In this document: positions 1 to 5,544 of the stretch, one piece after another
How positions within the stretch are numbered: position 1 is the first letter of the stretch
How the letters are laid out: the number at the start of each line of letters is the position of its first letter
Notes under the pieces: generated by a model
What the model was told of the DNA's origin: nothing
The model's database searches: none
The model's input: the letters and a program-made list of their open reading frames with translations, nothing else
From: JBBSGD01 sp038254435
GTDB taxonomy: Bacteria > Actinomycetota > CADDZG01 > WHSQ01
NCBI GenBank assembly: GCA_038254435.1
Contig: JBBSGD010000066.1
Coordinates: forward strand, 1-9,128
Length of the DNA: 9,128 nucleotides
Direction of reading: 5' to 3'
Program-made: the position numbers and the translations under genes

Positions 1-1
1 G

Positions 2-421
2 GCGGGGGACTGGGCTCCGGACCCTCCGGCGGCCCTCGACACCCCCGACCCAATTCCCCTCGAGGACCTCTTCGACGTGCGAGGCCAATACCCGGCGAGG
101 CGAGCCTTGGAGATCGCTGCAGCGGGTGGACACAACCTGATGATGTACGGGCCCCCTGGATCCGGCAAGACGATGCTGGCGCGCCGCCTGCCGGGCATGC
201 TGCCGGCCATGTCTCTCGAAGAGGCTCTCGAGGTGACTCGGGTGTTCTCTGTTGCCGGCTACTTGACCGAGCGTCCTTCGCTCGTCACTCAGCGACCCTT
301 TCGCTCACCGCACCACCACGTCTCGCAGGCCGGCCTGGTCGGCGGGGGCTCGGCCTGCGTGCGCCCCGGAGAAGCCAGCCTGGCCCACCTGAGTATTGAC
401 GGATATTACCTGAACCCCTAG
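2..421 (+). CDS. comM: ComM/YifB Mg-chelatase-like AAA+ ATPase, 5'- and 3'-truncated by the window edge and by an insertion
   Basis: The frame is open from base 2, so the real start lies upstream; the GTG at 77 is only an internal valine. The translation matches the YifB/ComM AAA+ core: DVRGQ..ARRALEIAAAGGHN, a Walker A GPPGSGKT (bases about 149-172), then TQRPFRSPHH and GLVGGG..RPGEASLAH. In intact family members the last block is followed by a GVLFLDELPEF-type Walker B segment. Here it changes after the histidine codon (386-388) to an unrelated LSIDGYYLNP tail and a TAG stop at 419-421. About 100 codons of the AAA+ core are present; Walker B, sensors and C-terminal domain are missing. ComM is known as a hexameric helicase aiding branch migration during natural transformation. 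This copy should be inactive while the element is integrated. Family assignment is firm; the exact junction is inferred. Confidence 0.92.
   Translation, partial: AGDWAPDPPAALDTPDPIPLEDLFDVRGQYPARRALEIAAAGGHNLMMYGPPGSGKTMLARRLPGMLPAMSLEEALEVTRVFSVAGYLTERPSLVTQRPFRSPHHHVSQAGLVGGGSACVRPGEASLAHLSIDGYYLNP
378..396. other. attL: left junction between comM and the integrated element
   Basis: ComM homology stops around the SLAH codons (377-388). Unrelated sequence carrying the integrase promoter begins directly after. Serine integrases cross over at a 2-bp core, which cannot be placed without an uninterrupted comM or the attR. No second copy of the junction and no resumption of comM (Walker B onward) occurs in the window, so the right end lies beyond base 9128. 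Confidence 0.7.
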
Positions 422-424
422 TGT
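396..424 (+). promoter_or_regulatory. Integrase promoter, leaderless type, within attL
   Basis: A -35 TTGACG (396-401, 5 of 6 to consensus) is followed by exactly 17 bp and a -10 TAGTGT (419-424, fits TAnnnT). Seven bases then precede the ATG at 432, so transcription should begin at or next to the A of the start codon. That explains why no Shine-Dalgarno sequence is present. The promoter lies on the element side of the crossover and overlaps the expected attP half-site arm. Confidence 0.6.
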
Positions 425-431
425 GGTGCCC

Positions 432-1844
432 ATGAGCACAACGACGATCCCCCAGAGAGCCGCCCTCTACTGCCGTATCTCGGACGACCGCACCGGCGAG
501 CGAGCGGGTGTGCAACGTCAAGAGGAGGATTGCCGTCAGCTCGCCGAGCGCAAGGGGTGGCCGGTACATCGGGTGTACACGGACAACGACCTGAGCGCCT
601 GGGGTGGCAAGCTCCGTCCTGAGTACGGGTGCTTGCTCGACGACATCAAGAACGGCGTGGTGGATGCCGTGGTCGTCTGGCACCAGGACCGCCTGCACCG
701 CCGCCCCAAGGAGCTGGAGGAGTTCTTCGAGGTCTGCGACTCCGGTGGTCTGCGCCACATGGCATCAGTCACCGGCGACGTGGATCTTGGGACGGACGAT
801 GGCAGGTTTCATCTGCGTATCCTCGGAGCCGTGAGCCGTAAGGAATCGGACGACAAGAGCCGCAGGATCAGGCGCAAGATGGCCGAGCTGGCCAAGGCGG
901 GCAAGGGCAAGGGCGGCGGGACTCGACCCTTCGGCTTCGAGCCCGACCGGGTGACCATCGACAAGGGTGAGGCGAAGCTGATCCGTGAGGCTGCCCGGCG
1001 TGTGCTGGCCGGCGAGAGCCTGCGAGGCATCGCCACCGATTGGAACGACCGCTGCCACCGGACGGTTACCGGGACGCCGTGGAAGAGCACCGTCCTGCGC
1101 CGCATCCTCACGGCTCCCCGGACTGCGGGCCTCCGCCAGCATGAGGGCGTGGTGGTGGCCGACGCCGAGTGGCCGGCGATCATCGATCAGTCCACCCACC
1201 AGCGCCTCAACGTGATCCTGGGCGACGCCAAGCGCCTCAAGAACGAGGGCGCCACGGCGCGCCGGTACCTTCTCACCGGCCTGGCTCATTGCGAGCTGTG
1301 CGGCGAAAAGCTCGTCGCCCGGCCCAAAGACGGCGCGCGCTCCTACGTCTGCGCCGGCGGCACCAACTTTTCGGGCTGCGGCGGGATTCGTTGCAAGGCC
1401 GAGCCCCTCGAAGCCCTCATCTTCGCGGCCGTCATCGTGGCTCTCGACTCAGACGAGTTCGACCGCGCCCTGCGCCATTCCGGCGACGTGGACCAGTCCG
1501 AGCTGTTCGACTCCCTGCGGGACGACGAAGCCGGCCTCGAGCAACTCGCCCGTGACCACTACGCCGACAAGATCATCTCCAGGGCCGAGTTCCTGGCCGC
1601 CCGTAATGCCATTGAGGGCCGCATGGAGGCGACGAGGCGGAAGCTGGCGAGCCTAGAGGGCGGAAGAGCCCTGACCCACGTACCGTCGAACTCTGAGGCC
1701 CTACGAAGCGCCTGGCAGGACAAGGGCCTCGATTGGCAACGCGCGCTGCTCAGGGCCGTGCTCGACAAGGTGATGGTGGGACCGGCCGTCAGGGGCCGTA
1801 ATCGTTTCGATCCCGACCGCGTGAGCCTTGTGTGGCGGGCCTAA
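432..1844 (+). CDS. Large serine recombinase (site-specific integrase)
   Basis: This 470-aa protein catalyses integration and excision of the element. The N-terminal resolvase domain carries the nucleophile motif YCRISDD (Ser17) and the DRLHR motif (about residues 86-90). The recombinase domain includes GTRPFGFEPD and an EAARRVLAGESLRGIA helix. A zinc ribbon follows with Cys287, Cys290, Cys307 and Cys316, then a charged, probably coiled-coil C-terminal part. Length and domain order are normal for an intact large serine integrase of actinobacterial type. I chose the ATG at 432 because a promoter with correct spacing places the RNA start there; GTGs at 423 and 426 in the same frame would lie upstream of or at that start. 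The gene reads inward from the attachment junction. Its stop abuts the stop of the minus-strand gene with no gap. A directionality factor was not identified. Confidence 0.95.
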   Translation: MSTTTIPQRAALYCRISDDRTGERAGVQRQEEDCRQLAERKGWPVHRVYTDNDLSAWGGKLRPEYGCLLDDIKNGVVDAVVVWHQDRLHRRPKELEEFFEVCDSGGLRHMASVTGDVDLGTDDGRFHLRILGAVSRKESDDKSRRIRRKMAELAKAGKGKGGGTRPFGFEPDRVTIDKGEAKLIREAARRVLAGESLRGIATDWNDRCHRTVTGTPWKSTVLRRILTAPRTAGLRQHEGVVVADAEWPAIIDQSTHQRLNVILGDAKRLKNEGATARRYLLTGLAHCELCGEKLVARPKDGARSYVCAGGTNFSGCGGIRCKAEPLEALIFAAVIVALDSDEFDRALRHSGDVDQSELFDSLRDDEAGLEQLARDHYADKIISRAEFLAARNAIEGRMEATRRKLASLEGGRALTHVPSNSEALRSAWQDKGLDWQRALLRAVLDKVMVGPAVRGRNRFDPDRVSLVWRA

Positions 1845-2237
1845 CTAGAGGTCGACTCCGAGGAGAAGAGAATCCCGCCCAGCGGTGCGGGCGGTTTCAT
1901 AGGCTCGAGTCAACTTGGCCGCTCGGACAACGTGGTTGCCTGGGCAACGTTTGGGATTGCACCGCCAGTGCCAGCGTCTCGGCCCCCACCCTTCCTGAGA
2001 ATCCCCGGGCCTGCTTGGGGGAGGCATTGGCGGTTCTACCGACCGCTGAACGAACGGCCTACTGACTTTCATTCGGTGAGGTCTTTGGCCTGCGGCGCTT
2101 ACTGCTAGGCCCTTGGGGTGTGCAGCCCAGAGGCCCATGACGTTGCCGTCGTCATCCCGATAAACCTCATCAAGTTCCTGGTGACACAAGCCGCAGATCA
2201 GTCGAAGAGGTGGCTCGGTTGACAAATGTAATTCCAT
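1845..2237 (-). CDS. Small zinc-finger protein, unknown function
   Basis: This 130-aa protein is convergent with the integrase: the two stop codons touch at 1842-1847. An N-terminal CGLC pair (about residues 15-18) and a later HWRCNPKRC pair form a likely split four-cysteine zinc ribbon, with a proline/arginine-rich linker between. The C-terminus (AAKLTRAYETAR, then LLLGVDL) is helical. As far as I recall, similar short zinc-ribbon proteins sit beside serine integrases in actinobacterial elements, without a known function. A role as partner or directionality factor for the integrase, or as a regulator, is speculation from position. The ATG at 2237 has no Shine-Dalgarno but a -10-like TAAACT lies six bases upstream, as in leaderless genes. 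The coding strand is supported by the paired cysteines and the intact frame, and no plus-strand alternative is convincing. Confidence 0.72.
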   Translation of the reverse strand: MELHLSTEPPLRLICGLCHQELDEVYRDDDGNVMGLWAAHPKGLAVSAAGQRPHRMKVSRPFVQRSVEPPMPPPSRPGDSQEGWGPRRWHWRCNPKRCPGNHVVRAAKLTRAYETARTAGRDSLLLGVDL

Positions 2238-2248
2238 TCGGGTAGTTT
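2219..2248 (+). promoter_or_regulatory. Rightward early-operon promoter
   Basis: A perfect -35 TTGACA (2219-2224), an 18-bp spacer and a -10 TAGTTT (2243-2248) form the best sigma-70-type promoter in the window. The predicted start (about 2255) falls inside the GGAACGTTCC palindrome. The -35 lies inside the first codons of the minus-strand gene. It would drive the HTH, primase and RepA operon through a leader of about 150 nt. Confidence 0.65.
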
Positions 2249-2249
2249 A
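2244..2249 (-). promoter_or_regulatory. Leftward -10 element overlapping the rightward -10
   Basis: Read on the minus strand, 2249-2244 is TAAACT (fits TAnnnT), with six bases before the ATG at 2237, which is leaderless spacing. It occupies the same bases as the rightward -10, so the two promoters should exclude each other. No good -35 is visible at 17-18 bp, so this is the weaker call. Confidence 0.4.
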
Positions 2250-2252
2250 GCA

Positions 2253-2262
2253 GGAACGTTCC
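2253..2262. promoter_or_regulatory. Candidate operator, perfect 10-bp palindrome GGAACGTTCC
   Basis: A perfect palindrome sits over the predicted rightward start site and just upstream of the leftward -10. An extra GTTC (2263-2266) next to it gives GAACGTTCCGTTC. Its position suits a repressor that controls both directions. The product of the small HTH gene at 2408 is the obvious candidate ligand, but that is inference. Confidence 0.45.
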
Positions 2263-2343
2263 GTTCGCATGAGGCACCGGCAGTCGTAGACGTGAAGCCC
2301 GGGTAAGCCCTCTAGGCAGTTGCAAACGGCGGGGAAGAGAGCA

Positions 2344-2399
2344 CCTCCGTAGGAATCTCTCGCGTGCCACCCCCTCTCAGCGGAGGCGGGCGAGAGGAG
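2344..2399 (+). promoter_or_regulatory. Leader hairpin that may mask the ribosome-binding site of the early operon
   Basis: Two nested inverted pairs lie just before the HTH gene: CCTCCG (2344-2349) with CGGAGG (2381-2386), and CTCTCGC (2357-2363) with GCGAGAG (2390-2396). These pairings cross, so they are alternatives. The second overlaps the Shine-Dalgarno GAGAGGAG (2392-2399) of the ATG at 2408. This could limit translation of the first gene and, through coupling, of the whole operon. Confidence 0.35.
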
Positions 2400-2407
2400 T
2401 GTGCCCG

Positions 2408-2635
2408 ATGTACCCCCGCCCTCAATCGGCGAAGGCTGTTTTAGCCATGCGCCGGCTCCCTCAGCGCCACGTCGCCGCTAAGTACGGGTGTTCCCCTACT
2501 TATGTCGGCAGAGTGGTAAACGGTTTCGTGCCTCCCTCGGTCGCGTTTCGCCGCTTCCTTGTCGAGTTTCTCGACCTTCCCGAAGACCAGCTCTTCCGAG
2601 ACGAGCAACGGGCAGATGAGGGGGCGGTCGCATGA
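2408..2635 (+). CDS. Small XRE/Cro-type helix-turn-helix protein
   Basis: This 75-aa protein is the first gene of the rightward operon. A helix-turn-helix spans about residues 19-44 (QRHVAAKYGCSPTYVGRVVNGF), followed by VPPSVAFRRFLVEFLDLPEDQLF, a typical XRE-family ending with an acidic tail. The ATG at 2408 is chosen because GAGAGGAG ends eight bases upstream; the GTG at 2399 would overlap that site. The protein is the size of a Cro-like repressor or an excisionase-like DNA binder. It is transcribed from the promoter carrying the palindrome, so autoregulation is plausible. Its TGA overlaps the next ATG (ATGA, 2632-2635), indicating translational coupling. Confidence 0.85.
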   Translation: MYPRPQSAKAVLAMRRLPQRHVAAKYGCSPTYVGRVVNGFVPPSVAFRRFLVEFLDLPEDQLFRDEQRADEGAVA

Positions 2636-2787
2636 AGGCCCCCCCCGTCGACAACCTCGAGCGCTCCGTCCGACGCCTCGTCAGCGAGTCCCGCGCCGAG
2701 CAGGGCCTTAGTGAGTGCATCACAGACCCCGTAGTGCTCGCGGTCGTGGTCTCTCTCGTAACGGATGGAGGGGGTGGTGGCTCGTGA
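2632..2787 (+). CDS. Small conserved-looking protein, unknown function
   Basis: This 51-aa gene is placed by overlaps on both sides: its ATG overlaps the HTH stop (ATGA at 2632) and its TGA overlaps the next GTG (GTGA at 2784-2787). The sequence has a charged helix (LERSVRRLVSESRAEQ), then TDPVVLAVVVSLV and a five-glycine tail. Short operon members with a TDPxVLxxVxxLV ending are familiar to me from actinobacterial phage and integrative-element replication operons, without assigned function. The small size limits certainty, but the double coupling is strong positional evidence. Confidence 0.65.
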   Translation: MKAPPVDNLERSVRRLVSESRAEQGLSECITDPVVLAVVVSLVTDGGGGGS

Positions 2788-3419
2788 GCCCCCCGCGCGA
2801 ACGAAGCCGGCCCCTGCCCGAAGCCGGCCCCGCCACCAACACCATCGACACCACAAGCCTAACGGCTGATAGCCCGGTCGAGCAGCTTCTCGGCCGCCTT
2901 GAGCGAGTGCGCCGCTCTGGCCGCGGCTTCGTGGCACGATGTCCGGCACACCCGGACAAGTTCCCATCGCTCTCGATTTCCGAAGGCGCCGGCGGACGGG
3001 CACTAGTTTGCTGCCACGCCGGGTGCAACGTCGAACAGATCGTCGGCGCGGTCGGCCTGGGGCTGACCGACTTGTTTCCCCGTCGCGACGACTGGCGACC
3101 GGCACCGCGCCGCAAGCCGAAGCCTGTACCGCGGGACACGCTGCGCGCGTTGGCGTGGCGAAAGACGTTCGCTCTTGAATGGCAAGTTGCCGGAATGCTT
3201 GCGGTCGAGCCCGCGCCGTTGGCCCGGCGCGACCTGCTCGCCGCTTGGGACTGGCTCGACGAGCACGGCTGCGACTCATCGTTCATCTGGCGCTTGACGT
3301 GCCTGCTGCGTGGCACCGCCACGTTCATCTACGGGACGACGGGCGAGGCCGGCGACATTGCCCGCAGCGTGCGCAGGTTGCTTCGGGAAGTCGAAGCGGA
3401 TGGTGCGGCGGTCGCATGA
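2784..3419 (+). CDS. CHC2-type primase zinc-ribbon protein
   Basis: This 211-aa protein resembles the zinc-binding N-terminal domain of DNA primases. Residues 53-56 CPAH, then about 20 residues, then CCHAGC (76-81), supply the zinc ligands (C53, H56, C77, C81). The LSI strand and the NVEQIVGAVGLGLTDLF segment after them are typical. No TOPRIM or AEP catalytic domain follows; the C-terminal half is helical and tryptophan-rich. It is thus probably one half of a split primase/helicase with the RepA-like ATPase encoded next, recognising template for replication starts. The GTG at 2784 is chosen because it overlaps the previous stop. The TGA overlaps the next ATG (3416-3419). Confidence 0.85.
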   Translation: MSPPRERSRPLPEAGPATNTIDTTSLTADSPVEQLLGRLERVRRSGRGFVARCPAHPDKFPSLSISEGAGGRALVCCHAGCNVEQIVGAVGLGLTDLFPRRDDWRPAPRRKPKPVPRDTLRALAWRKTFALEWQVAGMLAVEPAPLARRDLLAAWDWLDEHGCDSSFIWRLTCLLRGTATFIYGTTGEAGDIARSVRRLLREVEADGAAVA

Positions 3420-4717
3420 GTGCCAGGGTGGAAGCACAGATCATGGCCGACATCGAGCGTGCCGGCGGAGTCGAACCCTACGCCCGCACCCGCCGCGCAT
3501 CGGAGGTGCGCCCTGAGCCGGTCGAGTTCGCATGGGCGGGACGGTGGCCGCTGAAGTCTGTTTCTCTCATAGTCGGAGTTCCGGGTATCAACAAGACGAT
3601 GGCTGCGCTGGAGCGCGCCGCACGTATCACCCGGGGGCAGCTCGACGGCGACCTCTACGGATCATCCCGCCAAGTGATTGTTTGCTCGGCGGAAGATAGT
3701 CCCGCTCACACCCTCGTCCCCCGCCTCATGGCGGCAGGAGCAGACCTCGATCTCGTGCACTTCGTGACCATGAGCCGCGACGGGTTCGAGGGAGACATTT
3801 CCTTGCCCGCCGACGTTCAGGTACTCGAGGACGCAACGGCTGATCTGGGCGCGGCACTCGTCGTCATCGACCCCTTGACCGCCCACTTGGGGGCCGAGGT
3901 GAACAGTCACGTGGACCAAGACGTGCGGCGCGCCCTCGGGCCACTGGCGCGCATGGCGGACCGCACCGGGTGCGCGCTTGTGTGCGTCTGCCACACCAAC
4001 AAATCACCCTCCACCGACTTGTTCATGCGCGTCTCGGGAAGCATCGGCATCAGCGCGGCGGCGCGCAGCATCCTGGTGGTGGCCGCTGACCCGGAGGCCG
4101 GCGAAGAGCTCGGCTACAAGCGGGTGATCCTGCACGGCAAATGCAACGTTGCGCCCTACGCTCCGACGCTGCGCTTCGAGGTCGAGGGCCGCACGGTGCA
4201 CGGCTTCGAGAACGAGGAGATCGACACCGCCGGCATCGTGTGGAAGGGCATCGCCGAAGGGATCGGCCCGCGGGATGTGCTTGGCAGCGAGCCCCGGGAG
4301 CGCGAGGCACCAAAACGGGACGCGGCCGAGCAGATGCTTCTCGATCTACTTGCCGATGGCCCCGTCTTGCGCTCCGAGATCAAGGAGGTCGCCACGGACG
4401 AAGGACTTAGCTGGCGAACCGTGGCGACCGCCAGGAAAGAGCTCGGCATCATCTCGGAGCAACCCCAACGGCCCGGGCGCCTCGGCAAAGAGCCGTCGAG
4501 GTGGAGCCTCCCGACCAGGTATGCAAAACCAGGTGTGCAGAATCCTAACTCTCACAAGATTGCACACCTGGTTTCCGCAGGTCAGAGCGATGATTCAGAC
4601 CAGGTATGCAACCTTGTTGGTGATAAGGGCAACCTGGTCGAGTCACCCGGCGATGAGCCCCTATCCGTTGCCGAGATAGCTAAGGCCTTCGACGCCGAAG
4701 TGGTTGAGACCTCATGA
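3416..4717 (+). CDS. RepA-like AAA ATPase / replicative helicase (AAA_25 type)
   Basis: This 433-aa RecA-fold ATPase resembles plasmid RepA hexameric helicases and phage helicases. Walker A is GVPGINKT (residues 54-61), unusual in having Asn in place of the last Gly before Lys. CSAED follows (about 90-94), then Walker B LVVIDPL (148-154), and a CHTNK sensor-like motif (192-196) with SGSIGISAAARS. A winged-helix-like segment lies at about 310-365 (LLADGPVLRSEIKEVA, then LSWRTVATARKELGI). The last 60 residues are low-complexity, and their DNA carries the iterons. The ATG at 3416 overlaps the primase stop and fits the operon; a longer open frame upstream overlaps the primase gene and is spurious. 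Likely role: origin binding and unwinding for element replication. Confidence 0.88.
   Translation: MSARVEAQIMADIERAGGVEPYARTRRASEVRPEPVEFAWAGRWPLKSVSLIVGVPGINKTMAALERAARITRGQLDGDLYGSSRQVIVCSAEDSPAHTLVPRLMAAGADLDLVHFVTMSRDGFEGDISLPADVQVLEDATADLGAALVVIDPLTAHLGAEVNSHVDQDVRRALGPLARMADRTGCALVCVCHTNKSPSTDLFMRVSGSIGISAAARSILVVAADPEAGEELGYKRVILHGKCNVAPYAPTLRFEVEGRTVHGFENEEIDTAGIVWKGIAEGIGPRDVLGSEPREREAPKRDAAEQMLLDLLADGPVLRSEIKEVATDEGLSWRTVATARKELGIISEQPQRPGRLGKEPSRWSLPTRYAKPGVQNPNSHKIAHLVSAGQSDDSDQVCNLVGDKGNLVESPGDEPLSVAEIAKAFDAEVVETS
4514..4638. repeat. Iteron-like repeats inside the repA-like gene, probable replication origin
   Basis: A 13-bp unit ACCAGGTATGCAA occurs exactly at 4514-4526 and 4599-4611. 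ACCAGGTGTGCAG is at 4528-4540, and an inverted copy TTGCACACCTGGT at 4560-4572. A shorter inverted copy CAACCTGGT is at 4630-4638. The first two units are 14 bp apart. Between the second and third lies a locally AT-richer stretch (4541-4559). The encoded protein is low-complexity here, as expected if the DNA, not the peptide, is conserved. Direct and inverted iterons in or beside a replication initiator gene are typical of phage, plasmid and satellite origins. Confidence 0.65.
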
Positions 4718-5045
4718 CCGCCTATGGGTCTAGGTCAATAAGGCACCGACGTTCGCGCGAGGAGATCCTCGACATCAAGATCGCCATGCACCGCCTCCTC
4801 ACCGCGGAGCACCCCATGACCGTGCGCCAGGTCTTTTATCGCCTCGTGAGCGAGGGGATCGTGGACAAGACGGAAGCGCAATACAAGCAGACGGTGGTGC
4901 GCCTGCTGACAGAGCTCCGTCTCCCTGATACCGACGACACGGCGTCCCAGATGCTGCGGATTCCGTTGCTGTGAGTGTGCTGGAAGCGGTCGAGGCGGAC
5001 GAGCGCCGGGTGCTTTCGATGTTCGCCGAGGAGGCGGCGTCGTGA
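4714..5045 (+). pseudogene. Topoisomerase VI A / TOPRIM-like phage protein, internally deleted
   Basis: The ATG overlaps the RepA stop (4714-4717). The first 70 codons (MTVRQVFYRLVSEGIVDKTEAQYK, then VVRLLTELR) match, from memory, the N-terminus of a phage and actinobacterial family of about 300-400 aa related to the topoisomerase VI A subunit. The frame then ends at a TGA at 4972-4974 after only 86 aa. In another frame, 4977-5045 encodes VLEAVEADERRVLSMFAEEAAS, which resembles the C-terminal helix of the same family, and its TGA overlaps the next GTG (5042-5045) just as intact neighbours do. I read this as one gene that lost its middle part (roughly 250 codons) plus a frameshift near 4920-4975. 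Without the TOPRIM core it cannot be catalytic. An 86-aa product from 4714-4974 may still be made. Confidence 0.65.
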
Positions 5046-5239
5046 GCGGCGGCCTCGATCGTAGACAGCACGCGGCGGTCACGAGGTACTACGACCTCGT
5101 TCACGATCCAGCGAGGGCTCCGCTCGTCTCGGCACTGATTGAGTACGGCCAGGATGTCCCCGCACTGCTCGCTCGTGCTGGGTTGCTTCCGCTTGAGGAC
5201 GTGCCGATGATCTGGGACTACCTGGAGGTTGGCCCATGA
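5042..5239 (+). CDS. Small acidic protein, unknown function
   Basis: This 65-aa protein starts at a GTG that overlaps the stop of the upstream gene fragment (GTGA) and ends in an ATGA overlap with the SWIM gene (5236-5239). It appears all-helical (RYYDLVHDPARAPLVSALIEYG, then EDVPMIWDYLEV). I recognise no domain. It is preserved within the coupled replication operon, so an accessory role there is likely; nothing more can be said. Confidence 0.65.
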   Translation: MSGGLDRRQHAAVTRYYDLVHDPARAPLVSALIEYGQDVPALLARAGLLPLEDVPMIWDYLEVGP

Positions 5240-5544
5240 CCGGCCTTGATCCTCGTAGCGTCGGCCTCGAGCTTCGCCTCGGCAACGCCGGCCGGGAGAA
5301 CGCTCCCACGAAGGCGCGCAGGCTCTTAGTGGAGGGCCGCGTCGTGGTGCACTACTGCGGTCCCCAGGGCGTTCGTGCGTTCGTGCGTGGCTCGGGAGAG
5401 CTGCACCGTGTCGAGTACCAGCACGGACGAGGCTGGATTTGCTCGTGCCCTGCAATCGGCCGCTGCTCTCACCGCCAGGCTGTTGAGCTCGTCACCCAGA
5501 GGCCGGGAACCCAAGACTTCGAGGTGCGCGGTGCCGAGGCGTAA
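5236..5544 (+). CDS. SWIM zinc-finger domain protein
   Basis: This 102-aa protein contains a C-terminal CSCPAIGRCSH motif, the CxCx(n)CxH signature of SWIM zinc fingers, preceded by a short beta-rich segment (RAFVRGSGELHRVEYQHGRGWIC). SWIM domains bind DNA or protein; in mobile elements of Actinobacteria such short proteins often sit among replication genes, with role unknown. The ATG overlaps the previous stop. It is the last clearly coupled gene of the early operon. Confidence 0.8.
   Translation: MTGLDPRSVGLELRLGNAGRENAPTKARRLLVEGRVVVHYCGPQGVRAFVRGSGELHRVEYQHGRGWICSCPAIGRCSHRQAVELVTQRPGTQDFEVRGAEA

Noticed and set aside
285..758. Long minus-strand frame over the comM end and integrase start
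   Set aside because: It lies opposite strongly supported genes and its sequence is the arginine/glycine/proline-rich type made by antisense translation of GC-rich DNA.
2254..2266. LexA (SOS) box at the control region
   Set aside because: GAACGTTCCGTTC has a five-base gap between GAAC and GTTC; the actinobacterial SOS box needs four. The 10-bp palindrome is kept as a generic operator.
2500..3279. 259-codon minus-strand frame over the HTH and primase genes
   Set aside because: Low-complexity Arg/Ser/Ala product, no start signal, and it crosses three coupled plus-strand genes with recognisable domains.
3179..3415. Longer N-terminus for the RepA-like ATPase
   Set aside because: It overlaps the primase zinc-ribbon gene out of frame; the ATG at 3416 overlaps the previous stop like the other operon genes, and homology starts after it.
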